From: Buddleja alternifolia
Taxonomy: Eukaryota; Streptophyta; Magnoliopsida; Lamiales; Scrophulariaceae
DNA: 64,000 nucleotides
Assembly: GCA_019426215.1 (NCBI GenBank)
Contig: CM033405.1
Span: 1,465,001-1,529,000, forward strand
Reading direction: 5' to 3'
The first letter of the stretch is position 1; every line of letters begins with the position of its first letter. Below, one piece after another: positions 12,401-23,179 of this stretch. The notes below the pieces were generated by a model. It searched no databases and had not been told where the DNA came from. It saw only the letters and a program-made list of their open reading frames with translations. Made by a program: the position numbers and the translations under genes.

Positions 12401-13665
12401 GGGTTAAATAGTAAAAAGTCCATCAATCACCCGCATTCAATGGTGTATTGTGGATCGAAACTATTGATTTCGGTCCATGATAGAATGACCCTTATTACGC
12501 TGATTGTTGTAATTGTCCCGAAAACTATGAAAATGGATGTGCAAGGGGCCCTTTAGTCCTTAAAAGAGAAAGACAATAAGGTAGGTGTCTACTTCAACAT
12601 AACTAGGCAGCAATTGGGAGCTCTTACTTTCATACTGATAGAAGATATTAACATGTGCCTTGTCGTAAAGGGTTCTCCTAAAAATGGAAATTTCTATTGC
12701 CACAATCCTTTTGTTTCTCGTTCACAACGTGCTTGTGTTGTGCCATATTTTTCTAATGTTTTTTTAATTTCTAAATTATTATTAAATTATTCCCCTTTAC
12801 AGTACCTTAACAGTTGGCACCTTCTGGAAATTTTAATCATAAAAAGGGAGAATTTTTAGTCTGGATTTGGTTTGAATTTAAATAATGCACGTATAATTCA
12901 GAGAAAGAATTCAATCACACGGTGATCAAACTTAACTCCACCAGTACACAATAATCTTCCGGTTAGAGATCTAGAAAAAAAGGACTTCCAAAAAAATTTA
13001 GAATATTATTTTAATTATTGTTATTATTCTTTTTTTTTGTTAAGATGGGATTAACAGAGGGTATATTTTCTTTGAGTAATTTATATTAAAAATTAACTTT
13101 GTTAAATTAAATGGGATTATTAAACTCATATACCCCAGCTCCATATTCTAATTTTTTCGAAAACATGGAATAAATTTTGGTGGCCATAAACTACAAAAAT
13201 CAAATCTTTTTTGCAGCCAATTATTTGTACGTATTTCTCCACGTTGTGGATTTGAAGAGGTACAACCGATAAAAACTCATTGTCCTTCTCTGTCTCTCCA
13301 AATCTATTGAACACAAAAAACACGAGCCTAAAATTATGCAAGGACAAATAGTGGCTCCTTTTATTATTTTTTATTATAATTTTCATTTTTGCAAAAACAA
13401 AAGAAAAGTTTATAAATAGCTAAAAAACCCCAATACAAATTATAAAGATACCTATTTCCCCACTTAGCATGCAGCTCCATGATCAAAAGTTGCTCCTCCG
13501 GTGTAATATTTCCCCGTCGGACGTCCGGCCGGAGGTAATTTAGCCACCGTAGACGACAACTTTTTCCGGTGCGTTTAAGCCCTACAACAAATAGAGAAGA
13601 AAAATACATAAAAATGATTTCTTCATTAGGGTTTTCACTCTACGCAATATTTTGATAATTTATCA

Positions 13666-13725
<60 letters not shown>

Positions 13726-13894
13726 AAAGAAACATTTAAATTCATGATCACTTACCAGCAGATCGAGCTAGTGAATTCCATACGCCTTCGCCATGATTTG
13801 CAATGTAGTTGATGAGAATAAGATCTTCTTCCATAGTCCATGGCCCTTTTCTCACTTCAACATCTTGAGAGTTGTTGCATGGTTTTTTATCCAT
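9475..13894 (-). CDS. MYB21/MYB24/MYB305-like: R2R3-MYB transcription factor, subgroup 19 (MYB21/24/305-like)
   Basis: The gene has three exons on the minus strand: 13894-13756, 13581-13452 and 9796-9475, together 591 nt and 196 residues. Both introns are GT-AG (174 bp and 3655 bp) and sit at the conserved R2R3-MYB positions, with the typical 130-nt second exon. The R2 repeat starts at [18 protein letters not shown] and R3 contains [20 protein letters not shown] and [18 protein letters not shown]. The protein ends in [15 protein letters not shown] (residues 182-196), the acidic W-MDD/ED-W activation motif of subgroup 19 (Arabidopsis MYB21, MYB24, MYB57; Antirrhinum MYB305/340). In that family these nuclear factors act downstream of jasmonate/JAZ signalling in stamen, petal and nectary development and activate phenylpropanoid and terpene genes. 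The protein is slightly shorter than Arabidopsis MYB21 (226 residues), mostly in the N-terminus and linker. No break is visible, so it looks functional. Intron 2 is unusually long because of transposon insertions. Confidence 0.95.
9879..10143. repeat. Tandem duplicate of a MITE-like segment in MYB intron 2
   Basis: Two near-identical copies start with GGGATAATTAC at 9879 and at 10024. Each continues through a shared ATTACCCTTGATCAGG stretch to AACAACCGGCACC, and they are separated by a TA run. The start resembles the ends of the GGGAAAATTAC-type MITEs elsewhere in the window, but no matching far end is present. Confidence 0.75.
10682..11296. mobile_element. MITE with about 110-bp inverted repeats, 9-bp TSD, in MYB intron 2
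   Basis: The element starts GGGAAAATTACT and ends AGTAATTTTCCC, with the inverted similarity continuing about 110 bp inward (repeated CCCATGAAAATA / ATTATCATGGG blocks). It is flanked by a perfect 9-bp duplication TAATTTGTA (10673-10681 and 11297-11305). A 9-bp duplication and long inverted ends fit a Mutator-like MITE. It lies wholly inside intron 2 of the MYB gene and encodes nothing. Confidence 0.85.
11297..13451. other. Remainder of MYB intron 2
   Basis: AT-rich intron sequence with no gene of its own. The part at about 11730-11860 (GGGGTGGTGGGGCATCAACC) and the one at 12355-12500 (words like CATTGGATGTAGGGGTTA) resemble degenerate transposon pieces; the latter shares words with 21595-21720. 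Confidence 0.5.
13670..13726. repeat. (CT)n-(TA)n compound microsatellite in MYB intron 1
   Basis: About 15 CT units run directly into about 11 TA units within the 174-bp first intron of the MYB gene. On the transcribed strand this is (TA)n followed by (GA)n. Confidence 0.9.
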
Positions 13895-13960
13895 TTTGGT
13901 GTGTGTGTGTGTGTGAGAGAGAGAGATGGATACTTGATGAAAATAATGAAGATGGAGATC

Positions 13961-13968
13961 AATTTATA
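13961..13968 (-). promoter_or_regulatory. Putative TATA box of the MYB gene
   Basis: On the minus strand the sequence CTCTATAAATTG lies about 67-74 bp upstream of the MYB start codon. It would place transcription start near 13930 and give a leader of about 35-40 nt, which includes a GA/CA dinucleotide repeat (13900-13925). Confidence 0.6.
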
Positions 13969-14408
13969 GAGCTTGGCTAAGATAATTAATTTTGCCAATT
14001 AAATGAGCTATTAGTTGACGTAAGAAGAAAGCACGTATAAATTTTTATTTTAAAATGGTGGTTTTTCGTATTTTATTTTATATACACAGATTACGTGTAT
14101 AAAATTTACGTCTTATGTACATTTAAGGAATATTTTTATATATTTGTCGGTATGTGGATGTGCAAAATGGAATAAGAGATGGAATATCGATTGAAATGTA
14201 GAATATATTGGACGGAGAAGGAGAACTCTTACCCTCATGACTTTGCTTTAATATTTACGATTAGGATCTTAATTTTTTATATGCATGCATACATGACAAA
14301 TTCCGGATGTGGACATGCATGGGCAAGCTATATACCAGGATTAGCCCTAATTTTAAGAAAAATATCGGAAAGCATGCTTAAGATGAAAATTAAAATATGC
14401 ATACAGCG

Positions 14409-14776
14409 AGAATTGCACTTTTGATCCCATAAGATATGGGTCATTGCGACTTTCATCCCGAAATTTACGAGACCGCAAAATTAGTCCTATAAAATATAAA
14501 TATTGCAATTTTAGACTTTTAGTCATGTCCGTCAATTTTTTAACGAAAAAAGAGTGATCTGCATTTGCACACCACACACCCACTTGTTAAAATTATTTTT
14601 AAAATACAAATTATTTATAATATAAAAAATTGTAACAGATGGGCTTTTTCTGGTCATTTTTTGAAGGTCGGGAAAAGTTGCAACTTTTTAAGTTTTATAG
14701 AACTAATTTTGCAATCCCGTAATCTCCGGACCGAAGTGGCAATGGTTCATATTCTATGGGATTAAAATTGCAATTA
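14409..14776. mobile_element. MITE-like element with AATTGCA termini
   Basis: The left end (AATTGCACTTTTGATCCCATAAG) and the right end (CTATGGGATTAAAATTGCAATT) are inverted copies. Internal blocks mirror each other too, as in the pair CCCGAAATTTACGAGACCGCA and TGCAATCCCGTAATCTCCGG. It belongs to the same broad type as the element at 25722-26113. I could not define a clean target duplication. Confidence 0.6.
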
Positions 14777-17449
14777 TGTTTGCACGTCTTACTAATAATT
14801 AAAAGGTATACGGGGAAAAGAAAATAGAATAATTTGCAGTATGTTTATATATAAAGGTATGCATGAAAAAAATCAAGTTAAATTTACGCCATAATAACTT
14901 AGTCATTCTTGATGTCACTATTGATTTGGAATTGACATAGCATTACCATCATAACTTAATTTCATATAATGACAAATGCATCTAGATAAAAAAAATGGCA
15001 TATAATTAGTACTACCAATAGTGTGCATGCATCATCACATCAAGTTACTAAAAAATCTAAGCAATAATCGAACAAAAAAAAAAGAGAAAGAAAAAGATTA
15101 AGAAAAGCAAACAAAATATCTCTTAACAATTTATTGCGTGCAGTTCCTACAAATTTACATTTGTCACAAATTTCTTAATTAATATGTAAAGGCACCTAAA
15201 ATATTATTGTAATCAGATTGTAATCAACCACTTAAAAAAATATGTGCCAAATGAGTCAATGATGTACTTTTAAAAACTCTCGAGACTCGAATCAATCATG
15301 TGATAACCGAAATTATTCATGAAGTCGAATCCTTATAAATTCCACAATATTCAGATGTTTCTGACTATAATCAAAACTTGGACTCGTGCGGCTCTTTAAG
15401 AATATAATTCATCTTATTGAAAACTTTGAAACTTCGAATCCGAGCAATTACATCAAATTTAAATTGGATTTTTTCAGTTGATCCGTGGATTAAACCCGAA
15501 TACCCGATGATGCTTAGATCCTCCGATGGATCGAATCTCAACCTTTTGGCAATTGAGTCCAACTGGGTTGATCCAATACGACCCATATGAATCATTTTAA
15601 AATGGCCCATGATGGATTCAAAAAATCACATTAAATTAAAATTTAATTACCAAATAGTCACAAAATTTAATCACTCAATAAAAGCTTACTCTAAAATGAG
15701 CAAATACAGGTAGACTTAGCAAGTGAGTTTTGCCCCTAATCTAACTCAATATTCAGTCTTTTAAGTGCAAAGTCAAATACTTGAACTTTTTGACGAAAAG
15801 TAAGCGAATTAGCCAGACAAAAAATTTAGAAAGATGTAAGAATTTTTTGCAAATGCATCACACATATGGTTATGATGTTGGCATTTGCTGCCGGAATATT
15901 TAATCCTTCATAATTTTATGATTTTAGGGATTTATAGTAATTTTGAAACTTCAATATTAAATTTTTTAAATCGAATCGTATGCAATCTCATCGTCCAACA
16001 ATATGCAAGAATTTTCCTCAAAGCTTTCGCTAGTGATTTTTAGAGAGTTCTATAACTTAACGTCTCGATATGATCTTTAATAATTTCTGTATGATGAATC
16101 ACATTAGATCCATCATGTTGGTAGTTATGATGGTGTAGCTCAGAATCCCAAGAGCTTCTAGATTTGAGTAGGACTCGGATAGATCAACTCAATCTTCTGT
16201 TATATAATTATGTCACTTTATATTACTCGCATGGATAAGCGATAAGTTGTACATGCATACGAGTGGTTAAGATGTGGACGTACATAGGATTTTTAATTTT
16301 TCTCCACATCACAACTTTTTCGTTTTCGACAGCCAAATTACTCTTATGTATACACTTATTTTGTGTATATATGAATGTTATAACAATTATGTAATAGAAG
16401 ATTTGAACGCACGGATCGCAATATGCAACAAATCATGCCTAAGGAAACTTTTAACATGGGAAATATATGGCTGAGATAAGGGTATTAGCTGTTGACTTAA
16501 AAGATCCTATGAAGAGGAGTAGACAAAGTGATTTAATGAAAAAGGATGTCGAATTAGGTTTTAAGTACAGTTGTTATCCACATAAAAGTCTAACAGCAAA
16601 AGATGGGAAGGGGCAAAATCACTTGTATTGGATTATGATTTGTTGTCTAGTCGTTTATCATTTAAAAATTAAATCAAGTGTAATATGACATATTCCTAAC
16701 TTGTTATAACATTAAATATTATCTTTCTATTTCTTTTACAATTGTCTAGACTTTGACACTTGTGGATTAGTTATTGGGTAATTCTGAGGAGCTCTTGACA
16801 TTTCTAGTTTACGTAGCAATTATTCATATATGATGAGTTTTATACGAGTATTGACCTATATATAATTAATTATAATCATGTTGAAATTCAATGTATGAGA
16901 GACTCATAAAAAGATCCATTTTTGGCTAGATTTACCAACATCATAATGAAAACAAAGAATTCCTTTAAGTTAAAGATTGACAAGCGGATTTTACAACGTT
17001 GACCTAAAGTTCATGAGTTGTCAATAATTATCGAGAAATGTGATTTTTTTGTAAGTCATATATCTATTTTTTTTTCTTTTGAGATATTTCTCTCGAAATT
17101 GTTAGAATTATTGTTGCTTTTAAAAAGGTAAAATCGATGTATATTGTTGAACAAGTATGTGTAATCGTTTAATTCTATGATGACAAACAATGTAGGTAAC
17201 ACAAAGGTTTAATTTATAGAATTCTAAGAAAATGAATTGCTGTGGCTATATAGTAACATAAGGTTAATCCTTAATTTGCCTTTTAGTAGTGTAATTGAAG
17301 AAGTTTGTCGATCTCAAACTCTAGATTCAATATTCCAACATTTTTCAAACTTCCCCTCCCAAATTACTTTGATATAAAACATAAAATGACACTAAAATTG
17401 TGAAATTTATCTTTAATCCACTGGTTCAAAATCAACTCAAATATTGACT
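14777..17449. other. Intergenic stretch upstream of the MYB gene, no gene seen
   Basis: AT-rich sequence with only short open frames lacking recognisable features. Confidence 0.45.
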
Positions 17450-18371
17450 TATGATGTGCACAAAAAATGTCTAAGGGCATTATGTTAATTAACCTACACC
17501 TCCCATGTAGTGAGTCCTCATATAATACAATAATTAAGCCCATGGGGCTGGCGGCCTATTGCGGATATGGCCCGCTATGTTCAAGAGGCCTCGCGGCTGG
17601 TGACTCATGTGAGGCGCCATGCCTCGTGGTGCCCCTCTTTTTGATATACGAGGTTTATCACCCCCAATGGAAGAGGTATATTTGCCCTAGACATTAATGA
17701 CCCCGAGGAAAAATCGCTCATGAAAGCAAGGTTGGCGCCCCCCTTCCCTTTTTGATATACGAGGTTTATCACCCCCGATGGAAGAGGTATATTTTCCCTA
17801 GACATTAACGACCCCGAGGAAAAATCGCTCATGAAAGCAAAGAGGTCGATAAATAAATCAATTAGAGTGATGGTGAAAAAACAAGCAATGTCTCACATTA
17901 CTAGCATAATACTACAAAAGGGGGAGCAAATACAAAAGATTCTAGATTTACCTTGGTCACCTTAGCTTTTATCCATTGCTGGCTAAGGGAGAAAACTCCT
18001 AAAGAGATAAAATTTCCAAGAGAGAATTTTTGAAAAGATGAGGATATGAATGGGTGTTAGAGTGAAAGCCACCAACCCACTTATACTTAAACAAAAAGTA
18101 GGTGGGGAGCTTTTATGACCCGTAATCCAGTACAAATTGGAGCTGAGTGGCACTGTCTAGGCAAAATTATTTTTATTCCAGAATATACCGTCAGGTAAAC
18201 CCGGGAGTGGGGGGCATTATGATGTGCAAAAAAAAATATCTAAGGGCATTATGGTAATTAACCTACCCTAGCCTGGGCTGGGGTGCCTCCATTGTAGCGA
18301 GTCCTCATATGATACATGAATTAAGCCCATGGGGCTGGCGACCCATTGCGAATATGGCCCGCTATGTTCAA
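17450..18371 (+). mobile_element. Non-autonomous LTR-like element with direct-repeat ends
   Basis: A segment starting TATGATGTGCA at 17450 is repeated in the same orientation at 18218 and is similar for about 140-154 bp (shared ATTAAGCCCATGGGGCTGGC and GGCCCGCTATGTTC). The right copy is directly preceded by the purine-rich tract GGGAGTGGGGGG (18203-18214), as a polypurine tract precedes a 3' LTR. The left copy continues for about 250 bp more and contains a 92-bp unit repeated at 17638-17729 and 17749-17840. The right copy breaks off at 18371. I see no coding capacity. This is best read as a decayed short LTR element, orientation inferred from the purine tract. Confidence 0.55.
17638..17840. 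repeat. Two-copy tandem repeat, period 111 bp
   Basis: Two 92-bp copies (17638-17729, 17749-17840) share TTTTTGATATACGAGGTTTA at the start and AAAATCGCTCATGAAAGCAA at the end, with only a few differences. The repeat lies within the left terminal repeat of the LTR-like element. Confidence 0.85.
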
Positions 18372-19725
18372 AAGACTATAAAAGAAAGAAGACTATTTTA
18401 TTATAAAAAGGTCAGGTAATGGGTTTAACAAATATGCAAATGGGCCAATGGCCAAGCCCCGACACATAGCCCACCATTAGTTTTATATATACTCCTAAAG
18501 GAGCTGATGACGATCATTATCTACTCTCTCAGAAAAAATTCACTGGCTACTTTTGAGAGTAATTTCACCATAGAACTACGACCTGACTTGATCCCATTTA
18601 TTCGAGTACGTAGGCAGCTTGCATAACAGGGAATACAATCTATAAATTATTCAATCCCCAACCTAGTTTGTCATAAGTTGGACCGAATTCCCTCCTCACA
18701 TGATAAATCACGTGTTATTTTTAACTGACAAATTGTACCATCATCAACTTATGACCTCCTACCTAAACTATAGACTTCACATACAATTTATGAATGAACG
18801 GCTATGATTTTTCATGTTTAAGTTGAAAACAAGGTAAAAATCATCGTATATTTAAATATTATGTTACGACAATGGCACATTCATATTAACCCTTTTTAGA
18901 GTTTGTCACATGCAATGTAGCCAAGTAAGACTAAATTGTATTATAAGCATAATCGGGCAACTTTTTTCTTAGTTCATTGTTTCATAATGAGATATTGCTT
19001 TTATGATTTTTAGTGTTCTCTCTCACTCTCTTTCCAAAAATGGAAAAAAAATTGACTTAGATTATGGACTATATGTAGTGATTAGTTGCACTTACTTAAA
19101 ACTATAGTCCCCATTATCTTGTAATATCATTGCTTAATTCATTTACGTCCACAAGCCAATTGTGTGGCTTTAAAATAAAGTGGGCCTTGACCATGAGAGT
19201 GTAATTTCACATTTCGGCCAAAATTGATGTTAGAAACGTGGTATCACGAGCATGAAGAAATTAAATAAATAAGTAAAATTAAAACAACATCTAATATAAT
19301 GCAAGGAATTTTAACATGGTTTGTCAAACCGCCTACATTTACAGGTCAATATTATACTACATGTTTATTTATTAAAATAAGTTATTAATTACAATGTACA
19401 AACCCATATATAAGATGAAAGTATGATACACAAAAAAACTAAAACACATTCTAAATAGGTAACACAATCTTATTTCTCGATAATTAGGAATAACAATCAT
19501 AATACAAAGTGAACTGCTAAATCCTAACCAAAACCATCTAGGAAACAATAACTCCCCTCTGCAAGATGCCAATCCCACAGTCAAATTTGTGTTGACCACG
19601 GTCAATCCATCTTTGATCATCTTGGGACCCTATTTTTTATTTCTCTTTTGACTTCCTTGACTACTATCAATCATTTATATTAATCAGTCTCCACAAATCT
19701 ACCAATTGAGCAACTAAATTTGATA
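18372..19725. other. Intergenic stretch, no gene seen
   Basis: AT-rich sequence without supported coding regions or clear repeats. Confidence 0.45.
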
Positions 19726-19740
19726 GCATTTTAAATCTTT

Positions 19741-20145
19741 TTTTTTTTGAGAGGAAACGGTAGACATATTATTAATTCAAATCAGCCAAAACGGCATGAT
19801 CCACATGAGGGGGAGGATTTCCTTCCCCTTCGAGGTCCAACAAAGCAGAGCGAGCTAACAAATGAGCTGGGTGTCCCCTCTCGCCTAACAAAACTTAAAA
19901 AAAAACATTTTTAAAGAAAGAAACACAAGAAAGAATATCGCTAATAATGGTTCCTATAGGGGATAAATCCCGAGACTTGGTCTTAATCTTGTTTATTAAA
20001 GCTAAGCAGTCGCCTTCAAAGATAACCTCCCACCAACCTTTCCTTCTAGCCCACTCAATCGCATCCAAGGCAGCCAGCGCCTCCGCCACTTCCGGGGACG
20101 ATCTGAAAGCTCGATGATGTTGCTACCAGGCCACGCACACTGGTG
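19741..20145 (-). mobile_element. 5'-truncated LINE with RNase H fragment, poly(A) and TSD
   Basis: On the minus strand this piece encodes the end of a plant LINE RNase H domain: from about 20112 down it reads SSPEVAEALAALDAIEWA and WWEVIFEGDCLALINKIK, the RVT_3-type signature. The frame stops at 19895. Its 3' end is an A run on the minus strand (T run at 19741-19748 on plus). It is flanked by GCATTTTAAATCTTT (19726-19740) and GCATTTCAAATCTTT (20146-20160), a 15-bp or longer target duplication with one change. Variable long duplications, a poly(A) tail and 5' truncation are the hallmarks of LINE retrotransposition. Confidence 0.85.
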
Positions 20146-20160
20146 GCATTTCAAATCTTT

Positions 20161-22194
20161 TTTATGTGTTTTTTCATCTTATTTTACGAATATACGTTAA
20201 ATATAGAAAATACACACTATAATATTGATGTTAGTTCGATTTTACACCAAGAAAGTTGAAGAACTAAACAAGGTCTTCGATTTATTTTTATAACTAACGT
20301 ACTAAAATAATAAATGCTAAAAATCAAAATTTATGGAGAGAAATAGAAAAAGAGTGACTTCTTTATTGAGTTTGAATATTGAAATACATAAATTCTACTT
20401 TTCAAGCAAAAGAATTACAACTCCACTCTCAACTTCCAACTTTCCAAAAAATTCCCCTCCAAAAAATAAAAATCCCCTATATTTATAAGGGGAGTGGACG
20501 GCCAAGTTGAGGATGAAGAGTCTCAACTTGTCTTCCACTCCATTTAGATATTTTAAGGATTTAAAATAAATAAATCCCACAATTTAGGATTTAGTTGTTG
20601 TAAGGATATTATTTTCTCTAAAAGTCCATGTCCACGCAAGCCTTCTTGCAAGCATTTTGATGAGATTTCTTTTGAGCTTTTCTCCTTGCATTCTGCCGAG
20701 CATTTTCTTGTGCTTTTCACGAGCTTTCCCTTTGAAGGCCTTCTTTAATTTAATTAATTGGGCCCATTTAAAATAATTAAAATTATGACCCATATCATAT
20801 ATATATATATGTATGTATGTATTCCCAATTCTAGTAAGCGTTCACGAATTCTCATCATCCTCCATGATATAAGTCTTCGTATGATTATGTTTGATGTATT
20901 GTCAATTTCTTTATTTGTGTAATTTTATTTATAGGGTCTAATATACTAATCAATGACTTATATTTTATCGTTTTCGTTATGCATTTTTCATTCTAAAATT
21001 AAGTTTTTAACTTAGTGAAATTCGAAGTACTTCTTTTGAACTTTTGGAAGTATCTTCTTAAATTTATCCAAGAAGTTGTTTGTCAAATATTGTCATCTTC
21101 ACATTAAAAATCCAAAAGTTAAAAACCAAACTTATAAAACATACATTTGGAATCATCCAGAGCCAAACTTCAAAAGATAACCTAAAAAACAATTCAAAAT
21201 TATTAAATAATTAGGATAATTAAATAGAAAACTAAAATTCCAATAATGAATAACGAAAGCAAAATTAATAAGATAAATTTAATTAAAAAAAAAAGGGCAC
21301 TTGGACTCTTTCGGTGGCCGCGGGCCGCATGAACCAACCCACTTAAAGTGGTGGGCGGGCCTCAAGAGGGCCTAAGTTAATCGTAAAAAAGTGTCATTAG
21401 CTCAAAGTCCATACAATTTTTAGTTTTTCAATTTTTGTTTTATGTGCAATCTCAACTATATAGTATTGTACTAGTCTAGACTCTAGTCCTATGTAGGGGT
21501 GTAATCGAAGGCTCGAGCTCGAGCTCGAGCTCGAGCTTGTTGGTTAAAAAACCAGCTCGGCTCGAGCTCGCGAACTCCATGGGTGATTCTAAGGTGCACT
21601 GGTTCTAGTAAAGCTGGTGCACTAAATAATGTTGGATGTAGGGATTAGATGTTTTAAAACCCCTATATCGTTTGCATCTGACGTTGTTCGATAGATCGAC
21701 TCCATTAAACACAATATACATTAAAAAAATGAAGAGAATTTTCTTTTATATGAAGTGAGGACAAAATTGTACTTTGACAAGTAAACAAAATGAAAACTAG
21801 AGTGCCACTCACAATACTTAGAGTTACCATTCGCCAATAATTATTCTAGAGTATTCCCATCAACTGTTCAATTGAGCACCATCGCTCAACCACTATTTCA
21901 CTCGAAGCCACACCATAAAGTCTGCTTGCATTCACCCAAGCCAACCACCACATTTTTTATTTTTATTTTGTCTAGTTCAGATTTGTTTTTAATTTTGTTT
22001 TTTCTCTGAATCTCTTTAGCCTTTTTTTCCTAATTTATTTTATTTTGTTGACTCTTTTATTTTTTTTTCCATATTTTTATGATTTTTTCTATCTTTCACA
22101 AAAAATATCTGATCTAAACTAAATGTTTGATTTGAAATAACTCGACGAATTAGAATAAATGTAATATTTATCATAGTTAGTAAAATACAGGACG
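20161..22194. other. Intergenic stretch with GAGCTC-rich tract
   Basis: No gene is supported. 21505-21575 contains a run of GAGCTC repeats followed by a palindromic CCAGCTCGGCTCGAGCTC region, the same composition as 28430-28600. 21595-21720 shares words with 12355-12500 and 27060-27270 (CATCCGACG/CATCCAACGG-like) and may be a short MITE. Confidence 0.4.
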
Positions 22195-22735
22195 GAAAAA
22201 GTTCGTCATTTAATATGTATGTGTATATTATGAAACTTTATTAAAAGTTACGGTGAAAAATTCGGCTAAAAAGTACGAGAACGGGAAATAAACGGATTCG
22301 TAGACGTACGAGTATAATACGGATGTAAATTAATAAATCGGGAGTAAAAATACGACTTAGTTCTATATAAATTTATAAAATGTATTGCTTGTACTTGCTT
22401 TTAATTTATATAATAATAATTTGTATGAGTCATTAATTGACAATAATCAATATTTTGATAAATTATTAACGTTAAGAGTTTTTAATTGTATAATACTCAA
22501 TTAGTATTTATAAAAATTAATAATTTTAAAGTTTTAAATTAATTTTTTTTTATTTAGAGTATTATTCGTCGAGAAATATACGGGATACGTAAAGTACATG
22601 TACTAAACAGTTCAACTTAAAAGTACGAGTATTATTCATTATGTTCAGAATAGATACGAAAAAAGGAAGTATTTATCAATTATACGTACGTATGTATATT
22701 ATACAGGTATAACATGAATTTTTACTAACAGAGAT
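22195..22735. repeat. Dispersed AT-rich repeat, copy 1
   Basis: About 540 bp are similar along the full length to 62440-62970. Shared words include AACGGGAAATA.ACGGATTCG, AGACGTACG and, near the end, AAACRGTTCAACT and ATGTTCAGAAT. The right half is also similar to 58090-58490 and 63570-63980. I do not recognise the family, and no terminal inverted repeat or coding region is obvious. Confidence 0.7.
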
Positions 22736-23179
22736 ATTTATCAAACTAAGAAACATGACGGACAAACTCCGAAAAAAAACTAACACCATTAGACTATAAT
22801 AGCGAAAATAAAAACCGTCCAACCTAAAACTAATACAAGGGTTTCTATAGCTATTTTTCAAATCAAGTGGATTTCTTGCGCATAAACCTATGAGATACAG
22901 ACACTCCAAAAAATCATCCCGTATAGTGTCGGGCACGTGCCGTGTCAGTGTACAAGTATTGAGAGAGAAGAAAAAATACACATGAATATTCGCATTTTAA
23001 CCGTCTCTATATATTAATTTTTTTAAAATTCACGTATACGTGTCTCGTATACGTTTTCCGTGTCCATGTCCGTGTAGACATAAACACTTTCACATGGGTC
23101 AATATGCAATTAACCCTTTATTCTAAGCCAAATATCAAAAACTCGACGTGTTGCTCCACTCCGACCGTATGTGGTAATA

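Noticed and set aside
13364..13609. 81-codon frame containing [12 protein letters not shown]
   Set aside because: It is MYB exon 2 read through its splice sites into both introns, not a separate gene.
23171..23179. GTG start three codons upstream of the PDF1B ATG
   Set aside because: Plant nuclear genes rarely start at GTG, and the ATG at 23180 is followed at once by a good transit peptide.
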